Part shown: positions 55,119 to 64,000 of the stretch, one piece after another
How positions within the stretch are numbered: position 1 is the stretch's first letter
How the letters are laid out: each line of letters opens with the position of its first letter
Assembly (NCBI GenBank): GCA_002364615.1
Contig: DEYP01000026.1
Location: 118,488 to 182,487 of the forward strand
DNA: 64,000 nt
DNA from: Arsukibacterium sp. UBA3155
Lineage (GTDB): Bacteria; Pseudomonadota; Gammaproteobacteria; Enterobacterales; Alteromonadaceae
Direction of reading: 5' to 3'
Notes under the pieces: generated by a model
The model's database searches: none
What the model saw: only the letters and a program-made list of their open reading frames with translations
What the model was told of the DNA's origin: nothing
Position numbers and translations under genes: made by a program

Positions 55119-55499
55119 ATGAGATTGGTGCCCACCTTATTATGCACAGCCGTATTAAGTGCAGCTGTTGTTATGTCACCGGTAGCTGTCGCAGATCAAC
55201 AGTTAGCCGCTTCAATGTGCGATTATGTTGCGGCTAACGATAGAAACCGTTTACGTAAAGTACTCAGTGACTACCGCCTACGGCTTCGCAATATTTATGA
55301 TGGTGTTGTTTGTAATGGCGAGCCGTTAATCCGCCATGCTTTTAAAAGCAATGCTCCTGATGTCGGCGAATTTATTGTCAGACAGTTACCTGGTTCGCAG
55401 GTCACTGATTCAGGTGATATTGCCTGGGCTGAAAGCAACGGCTATGCAGACTCGCCGTTACTGGCAGCACTGAAAGACCGAGCGGGTGCTGGTGATTAA
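55119..55499 (+). CDS. DUF3718 exported protein
   Basis: This 126-residue protein has a signal peptide (cleaved after PVAVA) and the DUF3718 pattern SMCDYVAANDRNRLRKVLSDYRLRLRNIYDGVVCNGEPLIRHA, with two cysteines that likely form a disulfide. The family is found mainly in Alteromonadales and has no known function. It stands alone with a GAGGAG site and a terminator. Confidence 0.85.
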   Translation: MRLVPTLLCTAVLSAAVVMSPVAVADQQLAASMCDYVAANDRNRLRKVLSDYRLRLRNIYDGVVCNGEPLIRHAFKSNAPDVGEFIVRQLPGSQVTDSGDIAWAESNGYADSPLLAALKDRAGAGD

Positions 55500-55519
55500 C
55501 GTTTATAGGAAGCAAAAAA

Positions 55520-55545
55520 AATCCGCTTATTAAGCGGATTTTTTA
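55520..55545. terminator. Bidirectional terminator
   Basis: AATCCGCTTA (55520-55529) pairs with TAAGCGGATT (55531-55540), with an A-run before and a T-run after, between convergent genes. Confidence 0.88.
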
Positions 55546-55561
55546 TTATCTGTTTAAAGCG

Positions 55562-57574
55562 CTATACCCTGAATTGCGCTACTGATTGACGCAGCTCTTC
55601 AGCAAGTCGTGCGACTTCATGGCTTGAGTCAGATGTCTGCTCAGCGCCAGAAGCTGTCTCTTCAGCAATCGCAACAATTGACTCTAATAACTGGCTAATT
55701 TCATTTGATACCTGGTTCTGCTCTTTAGCCGCACCAGAGATTTGCTCGCTCATATCGTGAGCTAAATGAACAGCATGGGTAATAGAATCAAGCGCAGAGG
55801 TGGCCACTTCGGTTTGGGTAACGCAATTTTCTGCCTGTTTTTTACCCTTGTTCATGGCTTCAACCGCTGCCTGAGCACCACTTTGCAGCACTTGGATCAT
55901 TGCCTGAATTTCCTGAGTAGACGCTTGGGTCTTACTGGCCAGTGAGCGTACTTCGTCAGCAACTACCGCAAAGCCACGACCTTGTTCTCCCGCGCGCGCT
56001 GCTTCAATTGCAGCATTTAGCGCCAGCAAGTTTGTTTGTTCAGCTATACCTCGGATAACGTCCAGAATGCTGCCAATTGAAGCGCTATCTTTATGTAATT
56101 TATTAATCACGACAGACGCTTGCTCAACCTCTTTTGACAGTTGGATAATAGTACTCTTATTATCCAACGATATTCCTTTTACCCGTTCTGCTTCTTTATC
56201 TGCATTCTTAATTTCTGCCAGAGCGTCGTTAGAGCTTTGTAATACACCCTGTGAGGTACTGCTCATTTCAGTAGTGGCGGTCGCAGCCTGGGTAACCTGT
56301 GATTTCTGCTCGCGAATTGCCTGTGTTGTCTGAACGGTAATGGCAGAAGTTTGCTCTGAAGCCGCTGCCAGCTGAGTAGAGCGCGAGATAATACCCTGAA
56401 TAAGTTGCTGCAGATTGCTCACTACAGTATTAACGTTGCGAGCTAACTCACCAAATTCATCTTTCGAAGTTGCATTGAGGGTTTTCGTCAAGTCACCGGA
56501 AGCTACTACACCCAGCATGCTATTAACTTCAGCCAATGGTTTGACGATGCGTCTGACCGTAACTGTTGCAATAAACACAGAGAGAATAATTGAAATAATA
56601 ACGACGATGAAGATCCAAGTGATAGCGTTAGCAACTCCTGAAGTCGCATTTTGTTCAATTTCCTCTGCCGCATTTCTGGTCAGGTTAAGCAGAGTATCTA
56701 ATCGTTGCATACCAGTCTGGGTGTATTGATTTGCGGTGGTTAATTGAGCCTCTGCATCTGCGGTGCCCGCTAGGAGTTGTACTTTCAAAGCAGGAATTCC
56801 GTCAGCACCTTCCAGAAAGCCTGAAATTTGCTGTACTTTGTCAGCAATGTCCGCGGTCATTGTCACAGCACTACCAGCTTGTTGCTGGATAACAGCAACC
56901 TGCTCGCGCAGCTCCTGTAAACGAAAGGCAATTTCATTACTCACGGTGGCTACGGTGGTATCGGTTTCTGTGCGGTTCAGATCTATTACGTTATTAATAA
57001 GCGTATTAATACCCGTTTCTATCTGGGTAGCTGCTTCATAAGCACGGGGAAATCTACGCTGAACATCACGCACGTCAGTGAAGTCGAGGATAAGTGAGGC
57101 CATATCATCAGCGCTAAATTCCAGATCGTTCATTTTGCTGGTAATCGTGCCACGTAACCGAATGTTGCTGTCTAAGCGGCGTTGCAGGTTCGTGCTGGCT
57201 TCAAGGAAATTTCGGTAAGTCTCACTGACTTGCTCGGCCCCTTCCCGTAGTTCTGGATGCTGTTCTATAGCCTGGCGCAGTGCATTGGCTGCTCTTTCGT
57301 AAATCACTTTTTCTTCAGCAAAGCGTTGATTAACTGCCGCCGTTTTTTCCAGCGTGTCGGCATAAAAACCCTGGAGACTGGCACGACTCATCGTAATAAA
57401 TTCGGTCTTCATCGTCGCACTGTTTTCCAGTGCTGGAATAGAAACCTCATTAACTTCAGTGGTTGCGTTACTAATATTATTTAAACTGATATAGGCGGTA
57501 ACACCAATAAACAGCAGTAACAGGGAAATGATGGCAAAACCACCCATCACCCGCAACGCTACGGTTAACTTCAT
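55562..57574 (-). CDS. Methyl-accepting chemotaxis protein
   Basis: This 670-residue chemoreceptor (start 57574 behind GGGAG) has two membrane helices (about 7-30 and 315-340) around a long helical periplasmic sensor domain, a HAMP domain ([22 protein letters not shown]) and the signalling hairpin tip [32 protein letters not shown]. It controls CheA. The ligand is unknown, and no cytochrome or PAS site is visible. A single-gene unit. Confidence 0.94.
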   Translation of the reverse strand: MKLTVALRVMGGFAIISLLLLFIGVTAYISLNNISNATTEVNEVSIPALENSATMKTEFITMSRASLQGFYADTLEKTAAVNQRFAEEKVIYERAANALRQAIEQHPELREGAEQVSETYRNFLEASTNLQRRLDSNIRLRGTITSKMNDLEFSADDMASLILDFTDVRDVQRRFPRAYEAATQIETGINTLINNVIDLNRTETDTTVATVSNEIAFRLQELREQVAVIQQQAGSAVTMTADIADKVQQISGFLEGADGIPALKVQLLAGTADAEAQLTTANQYTQTGMQRLDTLLNLTRNAAEEIEQNATSGVANAITWIFIVVIISIILSVFIATVTVRRIVKPLAEVNSMLGVVASGDLTKTLNATSKDEFGELARNVNTVVSNLQQLIQGIISRSTQLAAASEQTSAITVQTTQAIREQKSQVTQAATATTEMSSTSQGVLQSSNDALAEIKNADKEAERVKGISLDNKSTIIQLSKEVEQASVVINKLHKDSASIGSILDVIRGIAEQTNLLALNAAIEAARAGEQGRGFAVVADEVRSLASKTQASTQEIQAMIQVLQSGAQAAVEAMNKGKKQAENCVTQTEVATSALDSITHAVHLAHDMSEQISGAAKEQNQVSNEISQLLESIVAIAEETASGAEQTSDSSHEVARLAEELRQSVAQFRV

Positions 57575-57674
57575 AATAACTCCCACTTTAGTGTTTTATA
57601 TAACGCACATTAGCTTAAGATTTACTGCTTAACAAGACCGCATAAGTTGTTTTGATGCAGCAGCGATAAACAGC

Positions 57675-58478
57675 TTATTTAGCAGCGGCAACACTGTAGC
57701 GCTGTTGCCGCTCGATGCAATAGGCGGTAAGTGTATTACCCCAGACACAGCCTGTATCCAGAGCATGAATATCCTGAACCGGACTATAGCCGTTTAGCGC
57801 CGCCCAATGCCCAAAAAAGAGTTCCGGATGCGTTTTATTGCGCCAGAATTCATACCAGGGTACTAATTCACTTTGCTTCAGCGGGCTACCTTTTTCCTGT
57901 AAGCTCAATGCGCCATCAGGCTGACAAAACCGCATTCTGGTACAGGCATTGATGGTAAAGCGCCAACGCTGCTGCTCAGTATGGGCCTGCTGCCAGGTGG
58001 CCGGTGTATCGCCGTACATAATAGCAAATATTTGTTCTGGCTGATGCTTTAATTGCTTGCTAACTGCTGCAGCTGCTGCCTCTGCCTCATTTAATGTCCA
58101 TTCGGGTGCGAGCCCGGCATGCACCATCCATTGTTTTTTATCGGTGCTTTGATGGATCAATGGCAGTTGTAACAGCCAGCCAACAAGCTCTTCCAGATTG
58201 GGTGCTTGTTGCAATTGCTCCAGTTTGTCTGAAGGCTTTATACTACCAAAACCAAAATAGCTGGCCAGAAAATGCAAATCGTGATTACCCAACACGCATT
58301 TAGCTGTATCGCCCAGTGTCTTGATAAAGTTTAAGGTCGCAAGAGAATCGGTGCCGCGTGCGATCAGATCGCCACAGAACCACAGTTGATCATCAGCGGG
58401 ATTAAAGTTGACATGCACCAGCAAGCGTTGCAGTGCATCGTAACATCCCTGGACATCACCGATTACATAGGTGGCCAT
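57675..58478 (-). CDS. apaH: Symmetrical diadenosine tetraphosphatase
   Basis: This 267-residue metallophosphatase cleaves Ap4A to two ADP and can decap RNA. It has the motifs YVIGDVQGCYDAL, FCGDLIARGTDSLATL, LGNHDLHFL and a late His pair (FGHWAALNG). The ATG shares one base with the apaG stop (TGATG), so translation is coupled. Confidence 0.96.
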   Translation of the reverse strand: MATYVIGDVQGCYDALQRLLVHVNFNPADDQLWFCGDLIARGTDSLATLNFIKTLGDTAKCVLGNHDLHFLASYFGFGSIKPSDKLEQLQQAPNLEELVGWLLQLPLIHQSTDKKQWMVHAGLAPEWTLNEAEAAAAAVSKQLKHQPEQIFAIMYGDTPATWQQAHTEQQRWRFTINACTRMRFCQPDGALSLQEKGSPLKQSELVPWYEFWRNKTHPELFFGHWAALNGYSPVQDIHALDTGCVWGNTLTAYCIERQQRYSVAAAK

Positions 58479-58855
58479 CAGTTCAGAATGTTAGGCATGG
58501 CCAGCCTGAATACGGGTATCGCGGCATTGAATCTTTGTTCAGAGTGGCTGATCATTTCGTAATGGCCCTGCATTGTTCCGACCGGGGTTTCCAGCACGGC
58601 ACCACTGGTATAACTATAGCTTGACCCCGGAGCAAGTTCTGGTTGTTCACCTACTACGCCATCTCCGTAGACTTCAGCCTGTTTGCCATTGGCGTCAGTA
58701 ATCAGCCAGTAGCGTTTCAGTAAGGACACGGCTTCTTTGCTGAAATTTTCGATAGTAATGGTATAAGCAAAAACAAAGCGATTTTCTGCAGGATCAGATT
58801 GTGCACCCAAATAAAAATTATCGACCTTTACCTGAATATCAAACTGCTCACTCAT
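58478..58855 (-). CDS. apaG: ApaG protein
   Basis: This 125-residue beta-sandwich protein (start [11 protein letters not shown]) is of the ApaG family: [22 protein letters not shown] and GTMQGHYEM are conserved. Its biochemical role is unclear, possibly nucleotide binding. It overlaps rsmA by 8 bp and apaH by one base. Confidence 0.94.
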   Translation of the reverse strand: MSEQFDIQVKVDNFYLGAQSDPAENRFVFAYTITIENFSKEAVSLLKRYWLITDANGKQAEVYGDGVVGEQPELAPGSSYSYTSGAVLETPVGTMQGHYEMISHSEQRFNAAIPVFRLAMPNILN

Positions 58856-59663
58856 CTTTACCTTCCTGCTCTGCCAACCATTGCGCCACCTTAATAAAAC
58901 CACTAACAGGTAACTGTTCCGGTCTGATAGTAGGATCGATACCCAAAGCACTTATCTGCTCTGCAGTGGCAAAATTACTAAAGCCGTTGCGTAAGGTTTT
59001 ACGGCGCTGATTAAAAGCTTCTAAACATACTCTGTTTAGTATGGCGGGATCAACTTTTGCTCTGTCGGCTATCGGGTAAGGTATTAACCGGACCACCGCA
59101 GAATCGACTTTAGGAGCAGGGATAAAAGCGCCTGGTCCTACTTCAACCACAGGTATCGCCTGGCAATAATATTGGGTCATAACACTAAGGCGACCAAAAG
59201 TCTTACTACCATGGCTGGCCGTCATACGCTGCACGACTTCTTTTTGCAGCATAAAATGCATGTTGTTGATATGGTCAGCAAATTCGAATAAATGAAACAG
59301 CAGGGGCGTAGAAATATTATAGGGCAGGTTACCAAAGATTTTCAGTTTCTGGCCGGGAGCCAGTAACGCAGCAAAATCGAATTTCATGGCGTCTGCCTGA
59401 TGTACGGTCAGCTTGTCAGCCAGCGTCGGATGTTGCTGTAAACGTTCGGCCAGGTCACGATCGAGTTCTACCACAATTAGCTTACCAGCAGCTTCAGCAA
59501 CCGGTTCGGTAAGGGCGCCCAGCCCTGGACCAATTTCAACCAGCACATCTGTCGATTTAGGAGCAATAGCTTTAACGATTCTGCCGATGACATGGGGGTC
59601 GTGTAAAAAGTTCTGGCCAAAACGTTTTCGGGCGCGATGGCCCTGATGAACATTGTCTGTCAT
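58848..59663 (-). CDS. rsmA: 16S rRNA dimethyladenosine transferase
   Basis: This 271-residue enzyme dimethylates two adjacent adenines near the 3' end of 16S rRNA with SAM. It has [13 protein letters not shown] loop [13 protein letters not shown], catalytic [12 protein letters not shown] and [14 protein letters not shown]. Its start is 3 nt after pdxA. Confidence 0.97.
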   Translation of the reverse strand: MTDNVHQGHRARKRFGQNFLHDPHVIGRIVKAIAPKSTDVLVEIGPGLGALTEPVAEAAGKLIVVELDRDLAERLQQHPTLADKLTVHQADAMKFDFAALLAPGQKLKIFGNLPYNISTPLLFHLFEFADHINNMHFMLQKEVVQRMTASHGSKTFGRLSVMTQYYCQAIPVVEVGPGAFIPAPKVDSAVVRLIPYPIADRAKVDPAILNRVCLEAFNQRRKTLRNGFSNFATAEQISALGIDPTIRPEQLPVSGFIKVAQWLAEQEGKDE

Positions 59664-59666
59664 AAA

Positions 59667-60650
59667 TTAATTCACTTGTTGAGCCAGAGTAATAGCTTGA
59701 TTAACCGCATGAAATAAGCTGCCAGGATCAGCCTTGCCACTTCCGGCAAGATCCAGAGCGGTACCATGATCAACCGAAGTACGAATTAGCGGCAAGCCTA
59801 GGCTAATATTGACCGAACGACCAAAGCCTTTATATTTTAGCACCGGTAACCCCTGGTCATGGTACATCGCCAGTACGGCATCTGCGTCATCCAGATATTT
59901 GGGCTGAAACAAGGTATCAGCCGGCAGTGGACCGATTAAATCAATGCCTTCTGAGCGCAACTCGTCCAGGGTTGGACTGATAATATCCAGCTCCTCCCGT
60001 CCCAGATGGCCATCTTCACCGGCATGAGGGTTCAGGCCACAAACATAAATTCGTGGCTTAGCGATCGCAAATTTATGTTGCAGGTCGTGATGCAGTATAG
60101 TGATCACTTTTAGCAGGCGGTCCCGGGTAATGGCTTTAGCAACATATGCCAGAGGAATATGGGTCGTTGCCAGCGCCACCCGCAAGCCTTCAGTGGCCAG
60201 CATCATTACCACGTACGGGGTGTTTGACTGATGCGCAAAGAATTCAGTATGACCACTGAAAGGAATACCAGCTCGGTTAATAATACCTTTGTGTACAGGG
60301 CCGGTAACAACCGCCGCAAACTCCTCGCTGATGGCATTTTCGCCAGCAAATTGCAGTGTATTTACCACATACTGACCATTGGCGACATTAAGTACACCAG
60401 GCTCAACGGGCTCGCTCAGGGCAAAATCAGCGACAGTCAGCGTGCCCGCCGCCTGAGCTTTGGCGGGTAACGCGCTGTCATAAGGTAATAACCTGAGGTC
60501 AACACCCAATAACGCTGCCCGGCTGCTCAGCAGTTCTGCGTTGCCACATACCACCAGTTCAACCGGCCAATTCTGGCGGGCAAGCGCTACAACCAGATCA
60601 GGACCGATGCCAGCGGGTTCACCGGGAGTAATGGCAATGCGCAATGTCAT
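59667..60650 (-). CDS. pdxA: 4-hydroxythreonine-4-phosphate dehydrogenase
   Basis: This 327-residue enzyme of vitamin B6 synthesis has [13 protein letters not shown], substrate region [11 protein letters not shown], metal His in THIPL and [14 protein letters not shown], and [15 protein letters not shown]. Its ATG directly follows the surA stop (TAGATG), so the two are coupled. Confidence 0.96.
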   Translation of the reverse strand: MTLRIAITPGEPAGIGPDLVVALARQNWPVELVVCGNAELLSSRAALLGVDLRLLPYDSALPAKAQAAGTLTVADFALSEPVEPGVLNVANGQYVVNTLQFAGENAISEEFAAVVTGPVHKGIINRAGIPFSGHTEFFAHQSNTPYVVMMLATEGLRVALATTHIPLAYVAKAITRDRLLKVITILHHDLQHKFAIAKPRIYVCGLNPHAGEDGHLGREELDIISPTLDELRSEGIDLIGPLPADTLFQPKYLDDADAVLAMYHDQGLPVLKYKGFGRSVNISLGLPLIRTSVDHGTALDLAGSGKADPGSLFHAVNQAITLAQQVN

Positions 60651-61940
60651 CTAACTCTCCGGTAGTACGTCAATGAAGGCTTCGTCGCGTATTTCTTTCA
60701 GAAAATTTGCGGACTCTTCATTGAAACGACGGTTGTAGATCATCCGGTAAACCTGGTCGCGCTTTTTATCAGCCGTTGCATCTACCACGCGCTTATCCAG
60801 TACCTGGGCAATATGCCAGCCGTGCTCTGTCCTGAAAGGCTCACTAATCTCGCTGGGTTCCAATCGCATTAACGTATCACGGAATGCCGGAACAAATACC
60901 TGTGGTTCACTCCAGCCCAAATCACCACCATTCATTTTTGAGCCCGGATCTTCAGAATGCTGTTTGGCCAATTCGGCAAAATCGGCCTCACCGGCGCGAA
61001 GTTTAGTGACAAACTGATTCAGGGTATTGCGTGCGCGTTCTTCACTAAGAATAATAGACGGCTTGATTAAAATGTGGCGTGATTTGATTTCCTGAATTTC
61101 AGCAACGTTTTCGCCGCGGATATCAAAAATAGTTAATATATGAAAACCGGCACCAGAGCGCATTGGGCCAATTAAATCGCCTTTCTTCTTCTCGCGAATG
61201 CTTTCTGAAAACAGGGTTGGCATTTCATTAATGTTCATAAAGCCAAGCTCACCGCCTTCCAGCGCTTTGCCACCTGAAGAGGATGCAATGGCAATTCGTT
61301 TAAAGTCACTGCCGCTTTGTAGCAGTTCCATTACTTTATCAGCCCGATCTTTAGCTGCACTGATATCGTCCGGTGTCGCCTGACTGGGGATGGCAATCAG
61401 GATATGCCCGAGGTTGTATTCCTCACTGACAGCACCTTGTTCTTCCATTAATTTCAGCAGACTGTCAACTTCCTGCGGGCTGATATAAATGCGCCGTTGC
61501 ACACTGCCGCGGACCACTTCATTAGTAATAATTTCTTCTCTGAGTTTTTCTCTGAACCGCGCATAATTACCTTCTTCAGCTTCAACTTGCCGACGAAATG
61601 CTTCGAGACTGAGATTTTCACCCTGAGCGATATTGCGAATCGTATCGTCAAGCTGTGCATCACTAATTTGCAACCCCATTCGCTCGGCAAGCTGCAGCTG
61701 CAGGCTGCTTAAAATCAGACGCTCCAGGGCCTGGGTGCGCAATGCCTGATCAGAGGGAAGGGTTTGCCCCTGGGCCTCTGCGTTACGTTTTACCCGGTTT
61801 ACCACATCATCGATATCGCTTTGTAAAACAACACTATTATCAACAATAGCGGCAACCCGATCGATCTCCTTTACGGCTGCACTACTGGAAAAACTTAATA
61901 CACCGATAAAAGCCAGACAGATTACTTGCTGTAACTTCAT
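60651..61940 (-). CDS. surA: Periplasmic chaperone and peptidyl-prolyl isomerase SurA
   Basis: This 429-residue protein has a signal peptide, an N-terminal chaperone domain (DRVAAIVDNSVVLQSDI), two parvulin domains (EYNLGHILIAIP... and IKSRHILIKPS... with NGGDLGWSEPQVFVPAF) and a C-terminal helix. It escorts outer-membrane barrels, including LptD encoded just upstream. Gap to lptD is 11 nt. Confidence 0.96.
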   Translation of the reverse strand: MKLQQVICLAFIGVLSFSSSAAVKEIDRVAAIVDNSVVLQSDIDDVVNRVKRNAEAQGQTLPSDQALRTQALERLILSSLQLQLAERMGLQISDAQLDDTIRNIAQGENLSLEAFRRQVEAEEGNYARFREKLREEIITNEVVRGSVQRRIYISPQEVDSLLKLMEEQGAVSEEYNLGHILIAIPSQATPDDISAAKDRADKVMELLQSGSDFKRIAIASSSGGKALEGGELGFMNINEMPTLFSESIREKKKGDLIGPMRSGAGFHILTIFDIRGENVAEIQEIKSRHILIKPSIILSEERARNTLNQFVTKLRAGEADFAELAKQHSEDPGSKMNGGDLGWSEPQVFVPAFRDTLMRLEPSEISEPFRTEHGWHIAQVLDKRVVDATADKKRDQVYRMIYNRRFNEESANFLKEIRDEAFIDVLPES

Positions 61941-61951
61941 AAATTCCTACA

Positions 61952-64000
61952 CTAATTAGTTAGTAAATACGGCCTGCGGTACCCGAAAATGCCATTTGAT
62001 AACATGTCTGATACGCCAAAACCTGCTTTATCACCAAAGCCTTTTAACACAAATTGCAAACTAAGGCCGCTGTCCAGTTCGCCAAACTGCAGCGCATTGT
62101 CAATACTGGTATCGAGATTTGCCACAATATGGCGTCTGGCTACCAATCGAACCGCCCAGCAGCAGGATTCATATTGCACACCAAAATTGGCATCTATCAT
62201 ACGATGATTTGTGACATCACGATAGTAACTGGCAATAAGCTGCCAATCTTTTGCCAACGGCACTGTGCCCAGTACACCCACTTGCTGAATTTCTAAGCCT
62301 GAGACCGCTCGGGTGTAGCGATGGTTCAATTGCAGCATGGTATTCTCACTGCCCCGGTAGTCGAGACTGGCATTACTCTTAATAATTCGTTCACCATCAA
62401 TATCATACTGAGTTGCGGCACTAAAATACCATTTACGGTACCAATGCCAGATCATTTCAGCAGCCAGCACAGAATCAGTTGCTGTTTGGTTTTCGGTAAG
62501 GTTGTCAGCCGCCTCGACCGGGTCTTCCAGAAAAAAGATTTGACCCAGACTAAATCGAAATAACTCGTTATCAATATTGTCGTAAAAGCGGGTGGTCCAG
62601 CCAACAGTGAGCTGATTCGCTTCGTTTATTCTGTCTATGCCAGAGAAACGATTTTCCCGGAACAAGCCATGGTAGTCATCCTGTAACCGGGTAGTATCAT
62701 ACAAGCCAATATTATTTTGCTGCCGGTAAGGAATATATAAATATTGAACTTGCGGTTCAAACGTTTGCAATGCGGGTTCACCGAACCAGTCATATTCCCG
62801 CTCCAGATTTAACCGGCTGTAAAGTCGTATTTTGGGTAACGCCCGCTGCACCGAGGTATCAATATCAGCGGTATTATTATCACTTTCCTGCTGATAATAG
62901 GTATACAGCATACTTGCCTCAGCAGTAAATTCGAGTGCCGGGGTGACAAAAGGTAGACGTAACTTTGGTTCAACGTGTATGCGGTCAGCGTTTTGAATTA
63001 AGGCATTATCATTTTCAAAATGAGCATAGCTGGCTTGCCATACCAGCTGAAGGGGTTTAAACAGCTGCAAAGGTCTGGCAGAGTTTAGTTGTAATTCTGG
63101 TAACATTTTATAGGCGTCGGCAAAGTTACCCAGGATTTCGAACCCCTGTAGCCTGAGCTGACTATTAATATTTTCGCCATAATGAGCAAGGGTTGCTTCA
63201 CGATAGAGTTGAGTATCACTCTGGTTGGCGTAATCGGAGCCTAGTTCAGTAATGTATGCATCGTCACTAACGTCAGTAAAGTCGATATAACCCCGCCAGC
63301 TACTTGTGAAATCAGAGCGGTGGTTTAAATGACTTAGGTAACGACTGCCGAAATTATCTGGCTTTTCATTATCTGTACCGAGGTATTCAAGTTGCATAAT
63401 GCCCTGATGGGCTGCTGTCAGATAACGAAATTCTGATTTGAGCTGGGTGCCGCGTTTACTCATATAGCGGGGGGTTAGGGTAATATCGTAGTTTTCGGCT
63501 AAATTAACATAGTAGGGAAGCTCAACATCAAGCCCCAATAACTGAGAACTGCTTATCTTCGGTAACAGCAAACCGGTCTTTCTTTGCTCGTTTACCGGAA
63601 ACGTCATGTAGGGTAAATAGAATACCGGAATGTCTTTGATTTTAAAAACAGCGTTGCTGGCCGCCCCCCAGCCTTCTCCCTCATTAATTTTAATGTCGCT
63701 GGCGTGCAAGGCCCAACTAGTATCTTCGGTAGGGCAAGTAGTAAATAATGCCTGGTCCAGGCGGATTTGTTCCGGGCTGGCCTGCAGGCTTTGGGCAAAG
63801 CCCCGGCCCGCCTGCGCTAAAAACTGATAGTGCGCGTCGGTTATCAAGGCATTGTTATCAGCGGTATTGGCGCGAAAAGAGCTGGCGGACACTTTTAAAC
63901 TACTATCAAAATATTCAATACCACCCTCAGCAAAAATTTGCTGTTCATTGCGACTGAAGCGGGCGGCGGGTGCCGTTAGCAAGGTATCACGATGGATAAT
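61952..64000 (-). CDS. lptD: LPS-assembly protein LptD, C-terminal part (cut by window edge)
   Basis: The frame is open to base 64000 and continues beyond it, so about 682 C-terminal codons are seen. The start of the visible part is the end of the OstA jelly-roll (FAEGGIEYFDSSLKVSA), followed by CPTEDTSWALHA (disulfide Cys) and a 26-strand barrel with NFGVQYESCCWAVRLVARR, which carries the paired cysteines. LptD inserts LPS into the outer leaflet. It heads the lptD-surA-pdxA-rsmA-apaG-apaH operon. Confidence 0.96.
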   Translation of the reverse strand: MIHRDTLLTAPAARFSRNEQQIFAEGGIEYFDSSLKVSASSFRANTADNNALITDAHYQFLAQAGRGFAQSLQASPEQIRLDQALFTTCPTEDTSWALHASDIKINEGEGWGAASNAVFKIKDIPVFYLPYMTFPVNEQRKTGLLLPKISSSQLLGLDVELPYYVNLAENYDITLTPRYMSKRGTQLKSEFRYLTAAHQGIMQLEYLGTDNEKPDNFGSRYLSHLNHRSDFTSSWRGYIDFTDVSDDAYITELGSDYANQSDTQLYREATLAHYGENINSQLRLQGFEILGNFADAYKMLPELQLNSARPLQLFKPLQLVWQASYAHFENDNALIQNADRIHVEPKLRLPFVTPALEFTAEASMLYTYYQQESDNNTADIDTSVQRALPKIRLYSRLNLEREYDWFGEPALQTFEPQVQYLYIPYRQQNNIGLYDTTRLQDDYHGLFRENRFSGIDRINEANQLTVGWTTRFYDNIDNELFRFSLGQIFFLEDPVEAADNLTENQTATDSVLAAEMIWHWYRKWYFSAATQYDIDGERIIKSNASLDYRGSENTMLQLNHRYTRAVSGLEIQQVGVLGTVPLAKDWQLIASYYRDVTNHRMIDANFGVQYESCCWAVRLVARRHIVANLDTSIDNALQFGELDSGLSLQFVLKGFGDKAGFGVSDMLSNGIFGYRRPYLLTN

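Overview
The window reads as a chromosomal segment of a marine or freshwater gammaproteobacterium of the Alteromonadales type (the Rheinheimera / Alishewanella / Arsukibacterium group is plausible; this is inference from gene content and order, not a database result). The evidence is the conserved housekeeping blocks lptD-surA-pdxA-rsmA-apaG-apaH, rplU-rpmA-obgE-folA, divergent argR/mdh, acnB-yacL and glnK-amtB, mixed with families typical of this order (DUF3718, DUF3612, DUF2237, TIGR03643). I see no transposase, integrase, phage gene, CRISPR array, tRNA or rRNA.

Layout. 1-17 kb is a patchwork of small operons: a GNAT-like protein with an acidic partner, two NERD-domain paralogues driven by near-identical extended -10 promoters, a Rof-type Rho antiterminator, a PepSY protein with a thioesterase, a repeat-built lipoprotein, a YgjP-like metallopeptidase, a cation/proton antiporter with glutaminase, a diguanylate cyclase and a bicupin protein. 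17-25 kb is an envelope-modification island on the minus strand: dgkA, a PAP2 phosphatase, an EptA-type phosphoethanolamine transferase, and an OmpR-family regulator with its histidine kinase, with a divergent LTA-synthase-like transferase and a VIT-family metal transporter. 25-28 kb is a redox cluster: TlpA thioredoxin, DUF4266 lipoprotein, DUF3570 outer-membrane protein and the flavin transferase ApbE. 28-34 kb holds a gluzincin, an RND efflux pump with its adaptor, and an old yellow enzyme. 34-46 kb holds a DUF3612 regulator, an M13 peptidase, acnB-yacL and a large propeller sensor kinase. 46-50 kb has glnK-amtB, a CsrB-type regulatory RNA and an unusual Dyp peroxidase. 50-64 kb is core housekeeping plus a chemoreceptor.

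The most interesting reading is a candidate regulon. Direct repeats matching the PmrA box (YTTAAK, 5 nt, YTTAAK) occur between dgkA and the LTA-synthase gene, before eptA, and, unexpectedly, before the TlpA-DUF4266-DUF3570-ApbE cluster. Four promoter readings place a -10-like hexamer exactly 10 nt after the repeat, though the one at eptA is very weak. This would tie lipid A and phospholipid remodelling to a little-understood flavin and thiol system at the outer membrane. The DUF3570 protein carries a DALTGAS motif resembling the FMN-attachment motif used by ApbE.

Other points of note: a CsrB-like RNA with about 20 GGA motifs and a distant GacA/UvrY-like palindrome; three copies of a roughly 92-bp imperfect palindrome within 7.2 kb; a NERD paralogue that has lost its catalytic glutamate; and a Dyp-type peroxidase with Met in place of the distal Arg. 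Functions were assigned by reading protein motifs; no database search was run.
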